Source: an uncultured Streptococcus sp. (lineage in GTDB: Bacteria > Bacillota > Bacilli > Lactobacillales > Streptococcaceae). From it: 64,000 nt of DNA. Made by a program: the position numbers and the translations under genes. Under the pieces are notes generated by a model. That model was not told the origin of the DNA. It made no database searches and saw only the letters and a program-made list of their open reading frames with translations. The stretch covers positions 46,293-110,292 of the forward strand of contig CAKQDX010000005.1 in the NCBI GenBank assembly GCA_934229725.1. The letters are read 5' to 3'. This document shows, in pieces, positions 9,528 through 17,609 of the stretch. Within the stretch, counting starts at the first letter, position 1, and the number at the start of each line of letters is the position of its first letter.

Positions 9528-10208
9528 ATGGAAGAACTGAAGAAAATCGCCGGTGTAACCGCTGCCAAATTTGTTAAAGATGGTATGGTTGTCGGACTAG
9601 GAACAGGGTCAACGGCTTACTTTTTTGTGGAAGAAATTGGTCGTCGTATTAAGGAAGAAGGACTCAATGTTGTCGGTGTAACGACATCAAGTCAAACAAC
9701 AAAACAAGCAGAAGGCTTAGGGATTCCATTAAAGGCAGTTGATGATATTGACAGTATCGATGTTACTGTAGATGGGGCTGATGAAGTGGATCCTCAACTC
9801 AATGGTATTAAGGGTGGTGGTGGTGCCCTCTTGATGGAAAAAATTGTTGCCACACCTACCAAAGAATACATCTGGGTTGTTGATGAGTCTAAAATGGTTG
9901 ATCAACTAGGTGCCTTTAAACTTCCAGTTGAAGTCGTTCAATACGGGGCTGATCGATTGTATCGTGTCTTTGAGTCTAAAGGTTATAAGCCATCATTCCG
10001 ATTAATGGAAGAAGGCAATCGCTTTGTCACTGATATGAAGAACTATATCATTGATCTAGATCTGGGTAAGATTGAAAATCCAGTGGCTTTTGGTCAAGAA
10101 CTTAAATCTATGACAGGTGTTGTTGAACATGGGCTCTTCAACGGAATGGTTAACAAGGTCATTGTTGCAGGAAAAGATGGTGTTAAGATCGTTGAAGTAA
10201 AGGCTTAG
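9528..10208 (+). CDS. rpiA: Ribose-5-phosphate isomerase A
   Basis: 226 residues, full length. Interconverts ribose-5-phosphate and ribulose-5-phosphate in the cytoplasm. Signature segments: GLGTGST (23-29, phosphate loop), DGADEVD (82-88), K95 in the following glycine-rich loop, and E104 in LLMEK, matching the catalytic Asp/Lys/Glu set of RpiA. It heads a cluster in which deoB, punA and deoD release ribose-1-phosphate from nucleosides and turn it into ribose-5-phosphate, so RpiA links salvage to the pentose phosphate pathway. Confidence 0.97.
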   Translation: MEELKKIAGVTAAKFVKDGMVVGLGTGSTAYFFVEEIGRRIKEEGLNVVGVTTSSQTTKQAEGLGIPLKAVDDIDSIDVTVDGADEVDPQLNGIKGGGGALLMEKIVATPTKEYIWVVDESKMVDQLGAFKLPVEVVQYGADRLYRVFESKGYKPSFRLMEEGNRFVTDMKNYIIDLDLGKIENPVAFGQELKSMTGVVEHGLFNGMVNKVIVAGKDGVKIVEVKA

Positions 10209-10276
10209 TCCCATCTGAGTTTCTTCATTAAACTGAAGAACGCAAACTATTATTTACGAAATTATAAAAATAAAAG

Positions 10277-10327
10277 AAAAGGTAAAGAGAAAATCATAAA
10301 AAGATTTCAGCTCTTTGTGGTGTTATT
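10277..10327 (+). promoter_or_regulatory. deoB leader: SD-like AAAAGG, hairpin, start (possible short relative of the repeated leader element)
   Basis: AAAAGG (10277-10282) is followed after one base by a 33-nt hairpin (10284-10316: AAAGAG/CTCTTT and AAATC/GATTT around ATAAAAA) and then 11 nt to ATG 10328. Only a weak GTGGTG sits next to the start. The segment after the stem begins GCTCTTTGT as in the deoD leader. A separate 7-bp hairpin (TTCTTCA/TGAAGAA) lies upstream at about 10222-10241. Kinship with the deoD, pdhC and pdhD leaders is tentative. Confidence 0.35.
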
Positions 10328-11539
10328 ATGTCTAAATTTAATCGAATGCATTTAGTTGTTCTTGATTCTGTAGGAATTGGGGCAGCACCTGATGCCAACG
10401 ACTTTGTCAATGCTGGTGTACCAGATGGTGCCTCAGATACACTTGGCCATATCTCGAAGACTGTCGGTTTGAATGTGCCAAACATGGCCAAAATTGGTCT
10501 TGGAAATATTCCACGTCAAGTGCCTTTAAAGACCGTACCAGCTGAAAATAACCCAACTGGTTATGCAACAAAATTGCAAGAAGTCTCTCTAGGAAAAGAC
10601 ACCATGACAGGTCACTGGGAAATCATGGGTCTCAATATTACTGAACCTTTTGATACCTTCTGGAATGGTTTTCCTGAAGAAATTATTACTAAGATTGAAG
10701 AATTCTCAGGTCGTAAAGTCATTCGTGAAGCCAATAAACCTTATTCAGGTACAGCCGTAATTGAAGACTTTGGTCCTCGTCAAATGGAGACTGGTGAATT
10801 GATTATTTACACATCTGCTGACCCAGTTCTTCAAATTGCAGCCCACGAAGACATTATTCCTTTGGATGAACTCTATCGTATTTGTGAATATGCACGTTCA
10901 ATTACCCTTGAGCGTCCAGCTCTTCTAGGGCGTATCATTGCGCGTCCTTACGTTGGTGAGCCTGGAAACTTCACTCGTACGTCTAACCGTCGTGACTTGG
11001 CTGTTTCACCATTTGCGCCTACTGTTTTGGATAAATTGAATGAAGCTGGTATTGATACCTATGCTGTTGGTAAGATTAACGATATCTTCAACGGATCTGG
11101 TATTAATCACGATATGGGCCACAACAAATCAAATAGCCATGGTATTGACAATTTGATTAAGGCAATGACTTCTGAAGACTTCAAACATGGTTTCTCATTC
11201 ACAAACTTGGTGGACTTCGATGCTCTTTATGGACATCGCCGTGACCCACATGGATATCGTGATTGCTTGCACGAATTTGACCAACGTTTGCCTGAAATCA
11301 TTGCTGCTATGCGTGAAGATGATCTCTTGATGATTACAGCAGACCACGGAAATGATCCAACTTACGCTGGTACAGACCATACTCGTGAATATATTCCTTT
11401 CTTGGCTTATAGCCCATCATTCAAAGGAAATGGACTTATTCCAGTAGGTCATTTCTCTGATATCTCAGCAACAATCGCTGAAAACTTTGGTGTGGATAAA
11501 GCCATGATTGGTGAAAGCTTCTTGGATAAACTTGTCTAA
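10328..11539 (+). CDS. deoB: Phosphopentomutase
   Basis: 403 residues, usual DeoB length. Converts (deoxy)ribose-1-phosphate to the 5-phosphate in nucleoside catabolism. Alkaline-phosphatase-superfamily metal sites are visible: VVLDSVG (Asp near 13), KDTMTGHWE (the Thr that is phosphorylated in this family), INHDMGH, TADHGNDP and GTDHTREY. Downstream gene starts one base after the stop, indicating coupling. Its own start has only a weak adjacent SD behind a hairpin. Confidence 0.97.
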   Translation: MSKFNRMHLVVLDSVGIGAAPDANDFVNAGVPDGASDTLGHISKTVGLNVPNMAKIGLGNIPRQVPLKTVPAENNPTGYATKLQEVSLGKDTMTGHWEIMGLNITEPFDTFWNGFPEEIITKIEEFSGRKVIREANKPYSGTAVIEDFGPRQMETGELIIYTSADPVLQIAAHEDIIPLDELYRICEYARSITLERPALLGRIIARPYVGEPGNFTRTSNRRDLAVSPFAPTVLDKLNEAGIDTYAVGKINDIFNGSGINHDMGHNKSNSHGIDNLIKAMTSEDFKHGFSFTNLVDFDALYGHRRDPHGYRDCLHEFDQRLPEIIAAMREDDLLMITADHGNDPTYAGTDHTREYIPFLAYSPSFKGNGLIPVGHFSDISATIAENFGVDKAMIGESFLDKLV

Positions 11540-11540
11540 A

Positions 11541-12086
11541 ATGAAGCGCTATGCATTTTTGGTTCGTGGGATAAACGTTGGTGGTCGTCACAAGGTAGTC
11601 ATGGAAGAATTTTGTCGTGAGTTAGAAGAACTCGGTATGTCACATGTTTCCTCCTATATAAATAGTGGAAATCTTTTCTTTGATTCTACCTTGATGAAAG
11701 AGGAACTTCTCTTAGTTTTAGAGGAATTTCTAAAAAAGGCTTATCCATTTATTAAGGTATTTTCTCTTTTTACTCTGGAAGATTACCAATGTGAAGTGGC
11801 ATCTTTACCCGAGTGGTGGGAAGATGATTTCTATAGAAAAGACGTCCTCTTATTCACTGAAAGACTTGATAAGAACGAAATGGAGAAGGTTATTAACTCT
11901 TTTGAGTTGAAAGATGAAATACTTCATTTTGGTCAACTTGGTGTCTACTGGGGCAAGTATGATAAATCAACTTATAGTCAAACAGCTTATCATAAGAAGT
12001 TATTGAAAACACCTTTTTATCCTGATATCACCATTCGAAATAAAAGGACATTTTCAAAAATTGGTCACTTTTTAACAATGAAATAA
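11541..12086 (+). CDS. DUF1697 family protein
   Basis: 181-residue DUF1697 protein. The N-terminus RYAFLVRGINVGGRHKV and the later NSGNLFF and RNKRTFSKI segments are characteristic. Biochemical function is not established. ATG 11541 lies one base after the deoB stop, which argues for translational coupling; the open frame extends back to 11508 within deoB but the family alignment begins at MKRYAF. Confidence 0.8.
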   Translation: MKRYAFLVRGINVGGRHKVVMEEFCRELEELGMSHVSSYINSGNLFFDSTLMKEELLLVLEEFLKKAYPFIKVFSLFTLEDYQCEVASLPEWWEDDFYRKDVLLFTERLDKNEMEKVINSFELKDEILHFGQLGVYWGKYDKSTYSQTAYHKKLLKTPFYPDITIRNKRTFSKIGHFLTMK

Positions 12087-12106
12087 CTTATTAAGGGAGA
12101 ACTAAC

Positions 12107-12916
12107 ATGTCGCTACTTGAAAAAATTAGAGTTACGCAAGCTTTTTTGGAAAGCAAAGGAATTGAAAAACCTGAGTTTGGTTTAATTTTGGGTTCTGGAC
12201 TTGGTGAGCTTGCTGAAGAAGTTGAAAATGCAATTGTCATTGACTATGCTGATATTCCAAACTGGGGACAATCAACGGTTGTCGGTCATGCTGGAAAACT
12301 TGTTTACGGAACTTTGTCTGGACGTAGGGTTTTGGCTCTTCAAGGGCGTTTCCATTTTTATGAAGGAAATCCTCTTGAAGTCGTTACTTTCCCTGTACGT
12401 GTGATGAAAGCTCTCGGTTGTGAAGGGGTTCTTGTAACCAATGCAGCTGGTGGAATTGGCTTTGGTCCTGGTACTTTGATGGCTATTACGGACCACATCA
12501 ATATGACTGGTCAAAACCCTCTAATTGGCGAAAACTTGGATGAGTTTGGTCCACGTTTCCCAGATATGTCTAAAGCATATACTCCAGCCTATCTTGAAAT
12601 CGCCCACAAAGTGGCTGATAAACTTGGTATCAAGTTAGAAGAAGGGGTTTATCTTGGGACAACAGGACCTACCTATGAAACACCTGCTGAAATTCGTGCC
12701 TTCAAGACATTAGGTGCAGATGCTGTTGGTATGTCAACTGTTCCTGAAGTTATCGTGGCTGTTCACTCTGGATTGAAGGTTCTTGGTATTTCATGTATTA
12801 CTAACTTTGCAGCTGGTTTCCAAGAAGAACTCAACCACGAAGAAGTGGTGGAAGTGACTGAGCGTGTCAAGGGAGACTTTAAAGGATTGCTAAAAGCAAT
12901 TTTAGCTGAACTCTAA
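12107..12916 (+). CDS. punA: Purine-nucleoside phosphorylase, trimeric (PunA/PNP-I) type
   Basis: 269 residues. Phosphorolysis of purine (deoxy)nucleosides, chiefly guanosine and inosine types, to base plus ribose-1-phosphate. Motifs of the trimeric family: GSGLGELAE (phosphate loop, 28-36), VVGHAGKLVYG, GRFHFYEG, VTNAAGGIG, TYETPAEIRAF and GMSTVPEVIVA. SD AAGGGAG precedes ATG 12107. A second, hexameric-type PNP (deoD) lies in the same cluster, so both substrate ranges are covered. Confidence 0.95.
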   Translation: MSLLEKIRVTQAFLESKGIEKPEFGLILGSGLGELAEEVENAIVIDYADIPNWGQSTVVGHAGKLVYGTLSGRRVLALQGRFHFYEGNPLEVVTFPVRVMKALGCEGVLVTNAAGGIGFGPGTLMAITDHINMTGQNPLIGENLDEFGPRFPDMSKAYTPAYLEIAHKVADKLGIKLEEGVYLGTTGPTYETPAEIRAFKTLGADAVGMSTVPEVIVAVHSGLKVLGISCITNFAAGFQEELNHEEVVEVTERVKGDFKGLLKAILAEL

Positions 12917-12918
12917 AA

Positions 12919-14166
12919 ATGATTGCTCAGGGAAGAGAAGGCTTAAGGTCGTTGCCAAAATCTCTTAGGTTGAGTTTGGCTGTTTTTGCAACTGGTATTG
13001 CTTCAGGTCTTGTTGGAATTTTTTGTCACTATCTTCTAGAATTTATTCAAGTTCTTGCGTTTGGTAAAGATAAAGGCGACCTCTTGTTACTGTTTCAATC
13101 AGTGAGTGCTTTTCGAAGGTTTTTAGTATTACTTGTTGTTGGGGTTCTAGCTAGTTTATTTTGGTACTTTCTTCAACGACGAGTGACCTTACTCTCTATT
13201 AGTAAAGCTAAAAAACTTGTTGGTAAAAGGAGTCCAAATTTTCTAGGTCAGTCTTTACATGCATTAGTCCAGGTGGCAATCGTAGCTGCTGGGGCCTCAA
13301 TTGGCAAAGAAGGAGCACCTCGAGAATTAGGTGCTCTCTTTGGTGGTAGTTTTTCTAAGGGATTGCGTTTAGACATTTCCGATAGACAATTATTAATGGC
13401 ATGTGGTGCCGGAGCAGGCTTAGCCTCTGTTTACCAGGTGCCCTTCGCTAGTGCCTTGTTCGTTTTAGAGACATTAGGAGTGGGTTGGAAACTAAAGAAT
13501 GTCGTCATCATTCTCATAACTACTTATGTATCTGCTTATTGTGCCAGACCAATTGTTGGTGGACAAGCTATATATCTAGTTGATAAAGTCCCCCTTCATT
13601 CTTCAGGTTTCATGCTGGCAATCATCTTGGCGGTGTTTATAACACCACTTGCCATGGTATTTGCTTATGTGACAAAGAAGGCTAGTAGCAGTCGTATTAC
13701 AGATAAAGCAATCCTCTGGACTTTGCCCCTTGCCTTTTTGATTCTAGGTGGACTTTCGGCTTACTTTCCTATTTTTATGGGAAATGGCCAGGTTTTAGCT
13801 CAATGGCTTTTTGCTGGGAACTCTTCAGCATATCTTCCTGTCATTCTCATTATCAAAAGCCTATTGATCTGTCTACTTTTAAGGAGTGGTGCCTATGGTG
13901 GAACTCTGACGCCATCGTTTGCTTTAGGTGTAGGCGCAGGGTATCTGATAACGGTGCTTCTAGGGATTTTTGGCTTTTCCCTGAGTCCTGATTTAGGAAT
14001 GCTTTTAGGGGCGACTATATTTTTAGGAACAACTTTGAATGCCCCCCTAACAGGAATAGCCTTAGTTGTTGGTTTTACAGGCACTGGAGGAGTTATCATA
14101 TTACCCCTCATACTAGCAAGTTTCCTATCAAGGATAATTAATAATAAATGGAAGGAAAAACGATGA
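12919..14166 (+). CDS. ClC-family chloride channel/transporter
   Basis: 415-residue polytopic membrane protein with about ten hydrophobic segments. ClC hallmarks: GKEGAPRELGALFG (the GKxGP-type filter segment, here Ala before Pro), GAGLASVYQVPFASALF, and GGTLTPSFALGVGAG (GxFxP-type segment). The first GSGIP motif is not clearly present, which is common in small divergent bacterial ClCs. It starts two bases after the punA stop with no SD of its own, so it is probably translated by coupling. No C-terminal CBS domains. Ion selectivity (chloride or fluoride, channel or exchanger) cannot be decided here. Confidence 0.85.
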   Translation: MIAQGREGLRSLPKSLRLSLAVFATGIASGLVGIFCHYLLEFIQVLAFGKDKGDLLLLFQSVSAFRRFLVLLVVGVLASLFWYFLQRRVTLLSISKAKKLVGKRSPNFLGQSLHALVQVAIVAAGASIGKEGAPRELGALFGGSFSKGLRLDISDRQLLMACGAGAGLASVYQVPFASALFVLETLGVGWKLKNVVIILITTYVSAYCARPIVGGQAIYLVDKVPLHSSGFMLAIILAVFITPLAMVFAYVTKKASSSRITDKAILWTLPLAFLILGGLSAYFPIFMGNGQVLAQWLFAGNSSAYLPVILIIKSLLICLLLRSGAYGGTLTPSFALGVGAGYLITVLLGIFGFSLSPDLGMLLGATIFLGTTLNAPLTGIALVVGFTGTGGVIILPLILASFLSRIINNKWKEKR

Positions 14167-14876
14167 ATATTCACTTTATTTTACACGAAACATTTGAGGT
14201 TCCAGGAGCTTATCTAAAGTGGGCTCAAGAGCGTGGCCACAATGTCACATCAACTAAGGTTTATGAGGAGGAGAAACTTCCTGAAACTCTTAATGGTATT
14301 GATTTCCTTATAGTAATGGGCGGACCTCAGTCACCGGATGAAGATCGTCAAGCCTTTCCATACTATGATCCAAAGGCTGAAATTGCATTTATGCAAAAAG
14401 CTATTGACGCAGATATCTATATTGTCGGTGTATGTCTAGGGGCTCAACTTTTATCTGTAGCTTATGGCGGTAAATATGAGCATAGTCCAGAACGTGAGAT
14501 TGGTGTTTTTCCAATAACTCTTACTGAAGCTGGTTTAGCCGACGAGCATATCAAAGATTTTGGTTCTACTTTAAATACGGGTCACTGGCATGGTGATATG
14601 CCTGGACTATCAGACAATGCAGTTGTTCTGGCTACAAGTAAAGGTTGCCCTCGTCAAATTGTTCGCTTTAGTCCTAAACACTATGCTTTTCAGGCACATT
14701 TGGAGTTCGATCCAGAGGCTATTGACTTACTGATAGCTGCTGATGGTGAAGAACACTTGCGCCAGCAAAATCAACAGTTACCTTTTGTTCAAACACCAGA
14801 ACAATTGCGGGCCAATGATTATTCTCAAATGAATGAAAAGTTATTTGCTTTTCTAGATTCGCTAACCCAAAGCTAA
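14163..14876 (+). CDS. Class I glutamine amidotransferase domain protein
   Basis: 237 residues, a stand-alone GATase-1 domain like those annotated GMP synthase-like glutamine amidotransferases. Nucleophile elbow GVCLGAQLL (Cys near 96) and the His-Glu pair in QAHLEFDPE complete the triad; VMGGPQSPDE is the oxyanion region. ATG 14163 overlaps the ClC stop (ATGA); an upstream in-frame ATG at 14148 lies inside the ClC gene and GGAAGG falls between them as the SD. Acceptor substrate unknown; gamma-glutamyl hydrolase-like activity is possible. Confidence 0.85.
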   Translation: MNIHFILHETFEVPGAYLKWAQERGHNVTSTKVYEEEKLPETLNGIDFLIVMGGPQSPDEDRQAFPYYDPKAEIAFMQKAIDADIYIVGVCLGAQLLSVAYGGKYEHSPEREIGVFPITLTEAGLADEHIKDFGSTLNTGHWHGDMPGLSDNAVVLATSKGCPRQIVRFSPKHYAFQAHLEFDPEAIDLLIAADGEEHLRQQNQQLPFVQTPEQLRANDYSQMNEKLFAFLDSLTQS

Positions 14877-14903
14877 ACTATTAAGTAGCTCATATACTAT
14901 CTA

Positions 14904-14909
14904 TATAAT
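14904..14909 (+). promoter_or_regulatory. Possible -10 for deoD
   Basis: TATAAT at 14904-14909 in an AT-rich stretch, with only a poor -35 match (TTAAGT, 14881-14886). It would produce a leader of about 160 nt containing the whole structured element before deoD. Confidence 0.35.
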
Positions 14910-14939
14910 AGTAGAAAACTTTAAAAAAATATAACTTAA

Positions 14940-15073
14940 GAAAGGTAGAGCCTGTGTTCCTATTTGAACACGAGTGGAAAGCTTGAAAAATAGATAACCT
15001 TCCTAGATGCGAGGCATCTTCGTCAGCTTCCTAATTTTCAGTCGCTTTCTGATCGCTCTTTGTATCATAAACT
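14940..15073 (+). ncRNA. Structured leader element of deoD (copy A): distant SD, two hairpins, start
   Basis: GAAAGG (14940-14945) is 128 nt from the start and no SD lies next to ATG 15074. P1 is a perfect hairpin GTGTTC/GAACAC (14954-14971). P2 abuts it (14972-15058, 87 nt): GAGTG/CGCTC, GAAAGC/GCTTTC (14977-14982 with 15044-15049), GAAAAATAG/CTAATTTTC (14985-14993 with 15031-15039), and an apical AGATGC/GCATCT hairpin (15005-15019). The linker TTTGTATCATAAACT leads to the ATG. Two more copies precede pdhC and pdhD with compensatory stem changes. Function is inferred. Confidence 0.7.
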
Positions 15074-15784
15074 ATGTCTATCCATATTGCTGCTAAGCAA
15101 GGTGAAATTGCTGATAAAATTCTTCTTCCTGGGGATCCTCTTCGTGCTAAATTCATTGCTGAGAATTTCCTCGAAGATGCTGTCTGTTTCAATGAGGTTC
15201 GTAACATGTTTGGTTACACAGGAACTTATAAAGGTGAACGTGTTTCTGTGATGGGGACTGGGATGGGAATGCCATCTATCTCTATTTATGCACGTGAACT
15301 TATCGTTGATTACGGGGTTAAAAAACTCATTCGTGTGGGAACAGCGGGTTCATTAAACGAGGATGTTCATGTTCGTGAGTTGGTCTTGGCACAAGCTGCA
15401 GCGACTAATTCCAACATTATCCGTAACGATTGGCCACAATACGATTTCCCACAAATTGCAAGTTTCAATCTCTTGGATAAGGCTTACCACATTGCCAAAG
15501 ATCTCGGAATGACTACCCATGTTGGTAATGTATTGTCTTCTGATGTTTTCTACTCAAATTACTATGAGAAAAATATTGAACTCGGTAAATGGGGTGTGAA
15601 AGCTGTTGAGATGGAAGCGGCAGCGCTTTATTACCTTGCAGCTCAGCATCAGGTAGATGCTCTTGCCATTATGACAATCTCTGATAGTTTGGTGAATCCA
15701 GATGAGGATACAACTGCAGAGGAACGTCAAAATACTTTCACTGATATGATGAAAGTCGGTTTAGAAACACTGATTGCTGATTAG
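15074..15784 (+). CDS. deoD: Purine-nucleoside phosphorylase, hexameric DeoD type
   Basis: 236 residues, full-length high-molecular-mass PNP accepting adenosine as well as guanosine and inosine. Family signatures: LLPGDPLRAKFIAENFL, VMGTGMGMPS, IRVGTAGSL, EMEAAALYYLA (nucleoside binding) and TISDSL with the catalytic Asp. There is no SD within 15 nt of ATG 15074; the only good purine-rich site is upstream of two hairpins. The start is nevertheless secure because MSIHIAAKQGEIADKI is the usual N-terminus and no in-frame upstream start exists. Confidence 0.96.
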   Translation: MSIHIAAKQGEIADKILLPGDPLRAKFIAENFLEDAVCFNEVRNMFGYTGTYKGERVSVMGTGMGMPSISIYARELIVDYGVKKLIRVGTAGSLNEDVHVRELVLAQAAATNSNIIRNDWPQYDFPQIASFNLLDKAYHIAKDLGMTTHVGNVLSSDVFYSNYYEKNIELGKWGVKAVEMEAAALYYLAAQHQVDALAIMTISDSLVNPDEDTTAEERQNTFTDMMKVGLETLIAD

Positions 15785-15795
15785 TTAAAATAATG

Positions 15796-15823
15796 AAAGG
15801 GCACCTTTTGGTGTTCCTTTTTG
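15796..15823 (+). terminator. Rho-independent terminator
   Basis: AAAGGGCACC (15796-15805) pairs imperfectly with GGTGTTCCTTT (15810-15820), followed by T residues. It ends the nucleoside cluster. 15824-16076 is AT-rich with no gene; see the possible CodY-like site. Confidence 0.75.
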
Positions 15824-15944
15824 GTTATTTGACGGTTTTAGATGTACGGCTCAATTAATATTGATAGTGAAATAGATTTTAAATTGTCAAAAGGCTAGTA
15901 TAGTAACTACTATTTTTCATGGAGTAAACTTATAATATCTAGAA

Positions 15945-15959
15945 AAATGTCAGAAAATT
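15945..15959 (+). promoter_or_regulatory. Possible CodY box upstream of the polysaccharide operon
   Basis: The 15-mer AAATGTCAGAAAATT differs at two positions from the CodY consensus AATTTTCWGAAAATT. It lies about 120 nt upstream of the eps/cps promoter. Such matches arise by chance in AT-rich DNA, so this is weak. Confidence 0.25.
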
Positions 15960-16076
15960 ATAGAATTAGTATACGAAATGTGAAAATTTTCCTGACAATA
16001 TGATGAAAAATAATAGAAATTAATGACTTGATAAGCTAATGAAAAACTGTTTCTTCTTTTTTAAAAAGAATGACAA

Positions 16077-16105
16077 TTGAAATGAAGTTAAAGTAATGTT
16101 ATAAT
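16077..16105 (+). promoter_or_regulatory. Promoter of the exo/capsular polysaccharide operon
   Basis: -35 TTGAAA (16077-16082), 17-nt spacer, perfect -10 TATAAT (16100-16105). The SD TAGGAG precedes ATG 16149. No other convincing promoter was seen until the end of the cluster at 32020. Confidence 0.75.
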
Positions 16106-16148
16106 GATAATGGGAAATGTCTAATTTAAATTTTTAGGAGCAATTTAT

Positions 16149-17609
16149 ATGAGTTCGCATACGTATCGTAAGCAGAAACCGAAAAGTAAAGGATCCTGGG
16201 GAATGGTCAACGTTGGGTTGACCATTCTGTATGCTATTTTAGCAGCGATTTTACTTTTCATTATGTTCAACTACAATTTCCTATCTTTTAGGTTTTTGAA
16301 TATTATCATCGCACTTGCCTTAGTGGTCGTTCTAGCTGTTAGTATTTACCTTCAAAAAGCTAAGAAATCACCACTTGTGACAACTGTCATATTGGTTATT
16401 TTCACCCTAATTTCTTTGGTTGGTGTATTTGGCTTTAAACAGCTGATTGATATTACTAACCGTATGAATCAGACTGCATCATTCTCAGAAGTTGAGATGA
16501 GTGTTGTAGTTCCAAAAGATAGCGACATCAAAGATGTTAGTCAGCTTTCTAGTGTTCAAGCACCTATGAAGGTCGATAAGAATAACATTGAAACCATGAT
16601 GTCAGCTCTGAAAAATGACAAGAAGGTTGATGTAAAAGTTGACGATGTTGCTTCTTACCAAGAGGCCTATGACAATCTTAAATCTGGCAAATCTAAAGCC
16701 ATGGTTTTAAGTGGTTCATATGCTAGCCTTTTAGAGTCAGTTGATAGCAATTACGCTTCAAATCTGAAAACAATCTATACCTATAAAATCAAAACAAAAA
16801 ATAACAAGTCTGCAAAACAAGCGGATTCCAAAGTATTCAATATTTATATCAGCGGTATTGATACTTATGGTTCTATTTCAACAGTATCACGTTCTGACGT
16901 TAATATCATTATGACCGTCAATATGAATACGCATAAAATTCTTTTGACGACAACACCTCGAGATGCCTATGTAAAAATTCCTGGTGGTGGGGCAAACCAA
17001 TATGATAAGTTGACCCACGCAGGTATCTACGGTGTTGAAACTTCAGAACAAACACTTGAAAATCTTTATGGCATTAATATTGATTATTATGCACGTATCA
17101 ATTTCACGTCTTTCCTTAAGTTGATTGACCAACTAGGTGGTGTGACCGTCCATAATGATCAAGCCTTTACTAGCCTTCATGGGAAATTTGACTTCCCAGT
17201 TGGTGATATTCAGATGAACTCAGAACAAGCACTTGGCTTTGTTCGTGAGCGTTATAGCTTGGATGGTGGTGATAATGATCGTGGTAAAAACCAAGAAAAG
17301 GTTATTTCAGCGATTGTTAACAAATTAGCCTCACTTCATTCAGTATCAAACTTTAATTCAATTGTTAATAATCTTCAAGACTCTGTTCAAACCAACATGT
17401 CTTTGGATACTATTAATGCCTTGGCCAATACTCAGCTTGATTCAGGTTCTAAATTTACAGTGACTTTTCAAGCGGTAACAGGTACAGGGTCAACAGGACA
17501 ATTGACTTCATATGCTATGCCAAATTCTAGTCTTTATATGATGAAACTTGATGATTCTAGTGTGGCAAGCGCATCACAAGCTATCAAAAATATGATGGAG
17601 GAAAAATAA
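16149..17609 (+). CDS. cpsA: LytR-CpsA-Psr family protein, polysaccharide attachment/regulation (Wzg/CpsA/EpsA)
   Basis: 486-residue membrane protein with three N-terminal hydrophobic segments (about residues 15-110), an accessory extracellular region, then the LCP catalytic domain. The domain shows TPRDAYVKIPGGG, YDKLTHAGIYG, INFTSFLKLIDQLGGV and FVRERYSLDGGDNDRGKNQ, where conserved Arg and Asp residues bind pyrophosphate. LCP proteins transfer lipid-linked glycopolymer to peptidoglycan. It is the first gene of a cpsABCD/epsABCD block, the fixed 5' end of streptococcal Wzy-type loci. Confidence 0.93.
   Translation: MSSHTYRKQKPKSKGSWGMVNVGLTILYAILAAILLFIMFNYNFLSFRFLNIIIALALVVVLAVSIYLQKAKKSPLVTTVILVIFTLISLVGVFGFKQLIDITNRMNQTASFSEVEMSVVVPKDSDIKDVSQLSSVQAPMKVDKNNIETMMSALKNDKKVDVKVDDVASYQEAYDNLKSGKSKAMVLSGSYASLLESVDSNYASNLKTIYTYKIKTKNNKSAKQADSKVFNIYISGIDTYGSISTVSRSDVNIIMTVNMNTHKILLTTTPRDAYVKIPGGGANQYDKLTHAGIYGVETSEQTLENLYGINIDYYARINFTSFLKLIDQLGGVTVHNDQAFTSLHGKFDFPVGDIQMNSEQALGFVRERYSLDGGDNDRGKNQEKVISAIVNKLASLHSVSNFNSIVNNLQDSVQTNMSLDTINALANTQLDSGSKFTVTFQAVTGTGSTGQLTSYAMPNSSLYMMKLDDSSVASASQAIKNMMEEK

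Noticed and set aside
14938..15073. Reading the deoD, pdhC and pdhD leaders as BOX elements, insertion-sequence remnants or terminators
   Set aside because: The sequences do not resemble boxA/B/C as I remember them, there are no target-site duplications or transposase pieces that I can see, and no T run follows the stems. Covariation with constant length fits a functional RNA better.
15896..15917. TAGTA/TACTA stem followed by T residues upstream of the polysaccharide promoter
   Set aside because: Only five weak A/T-rich pairs, and the convincing terminator for deoD is already at 15796-15823.
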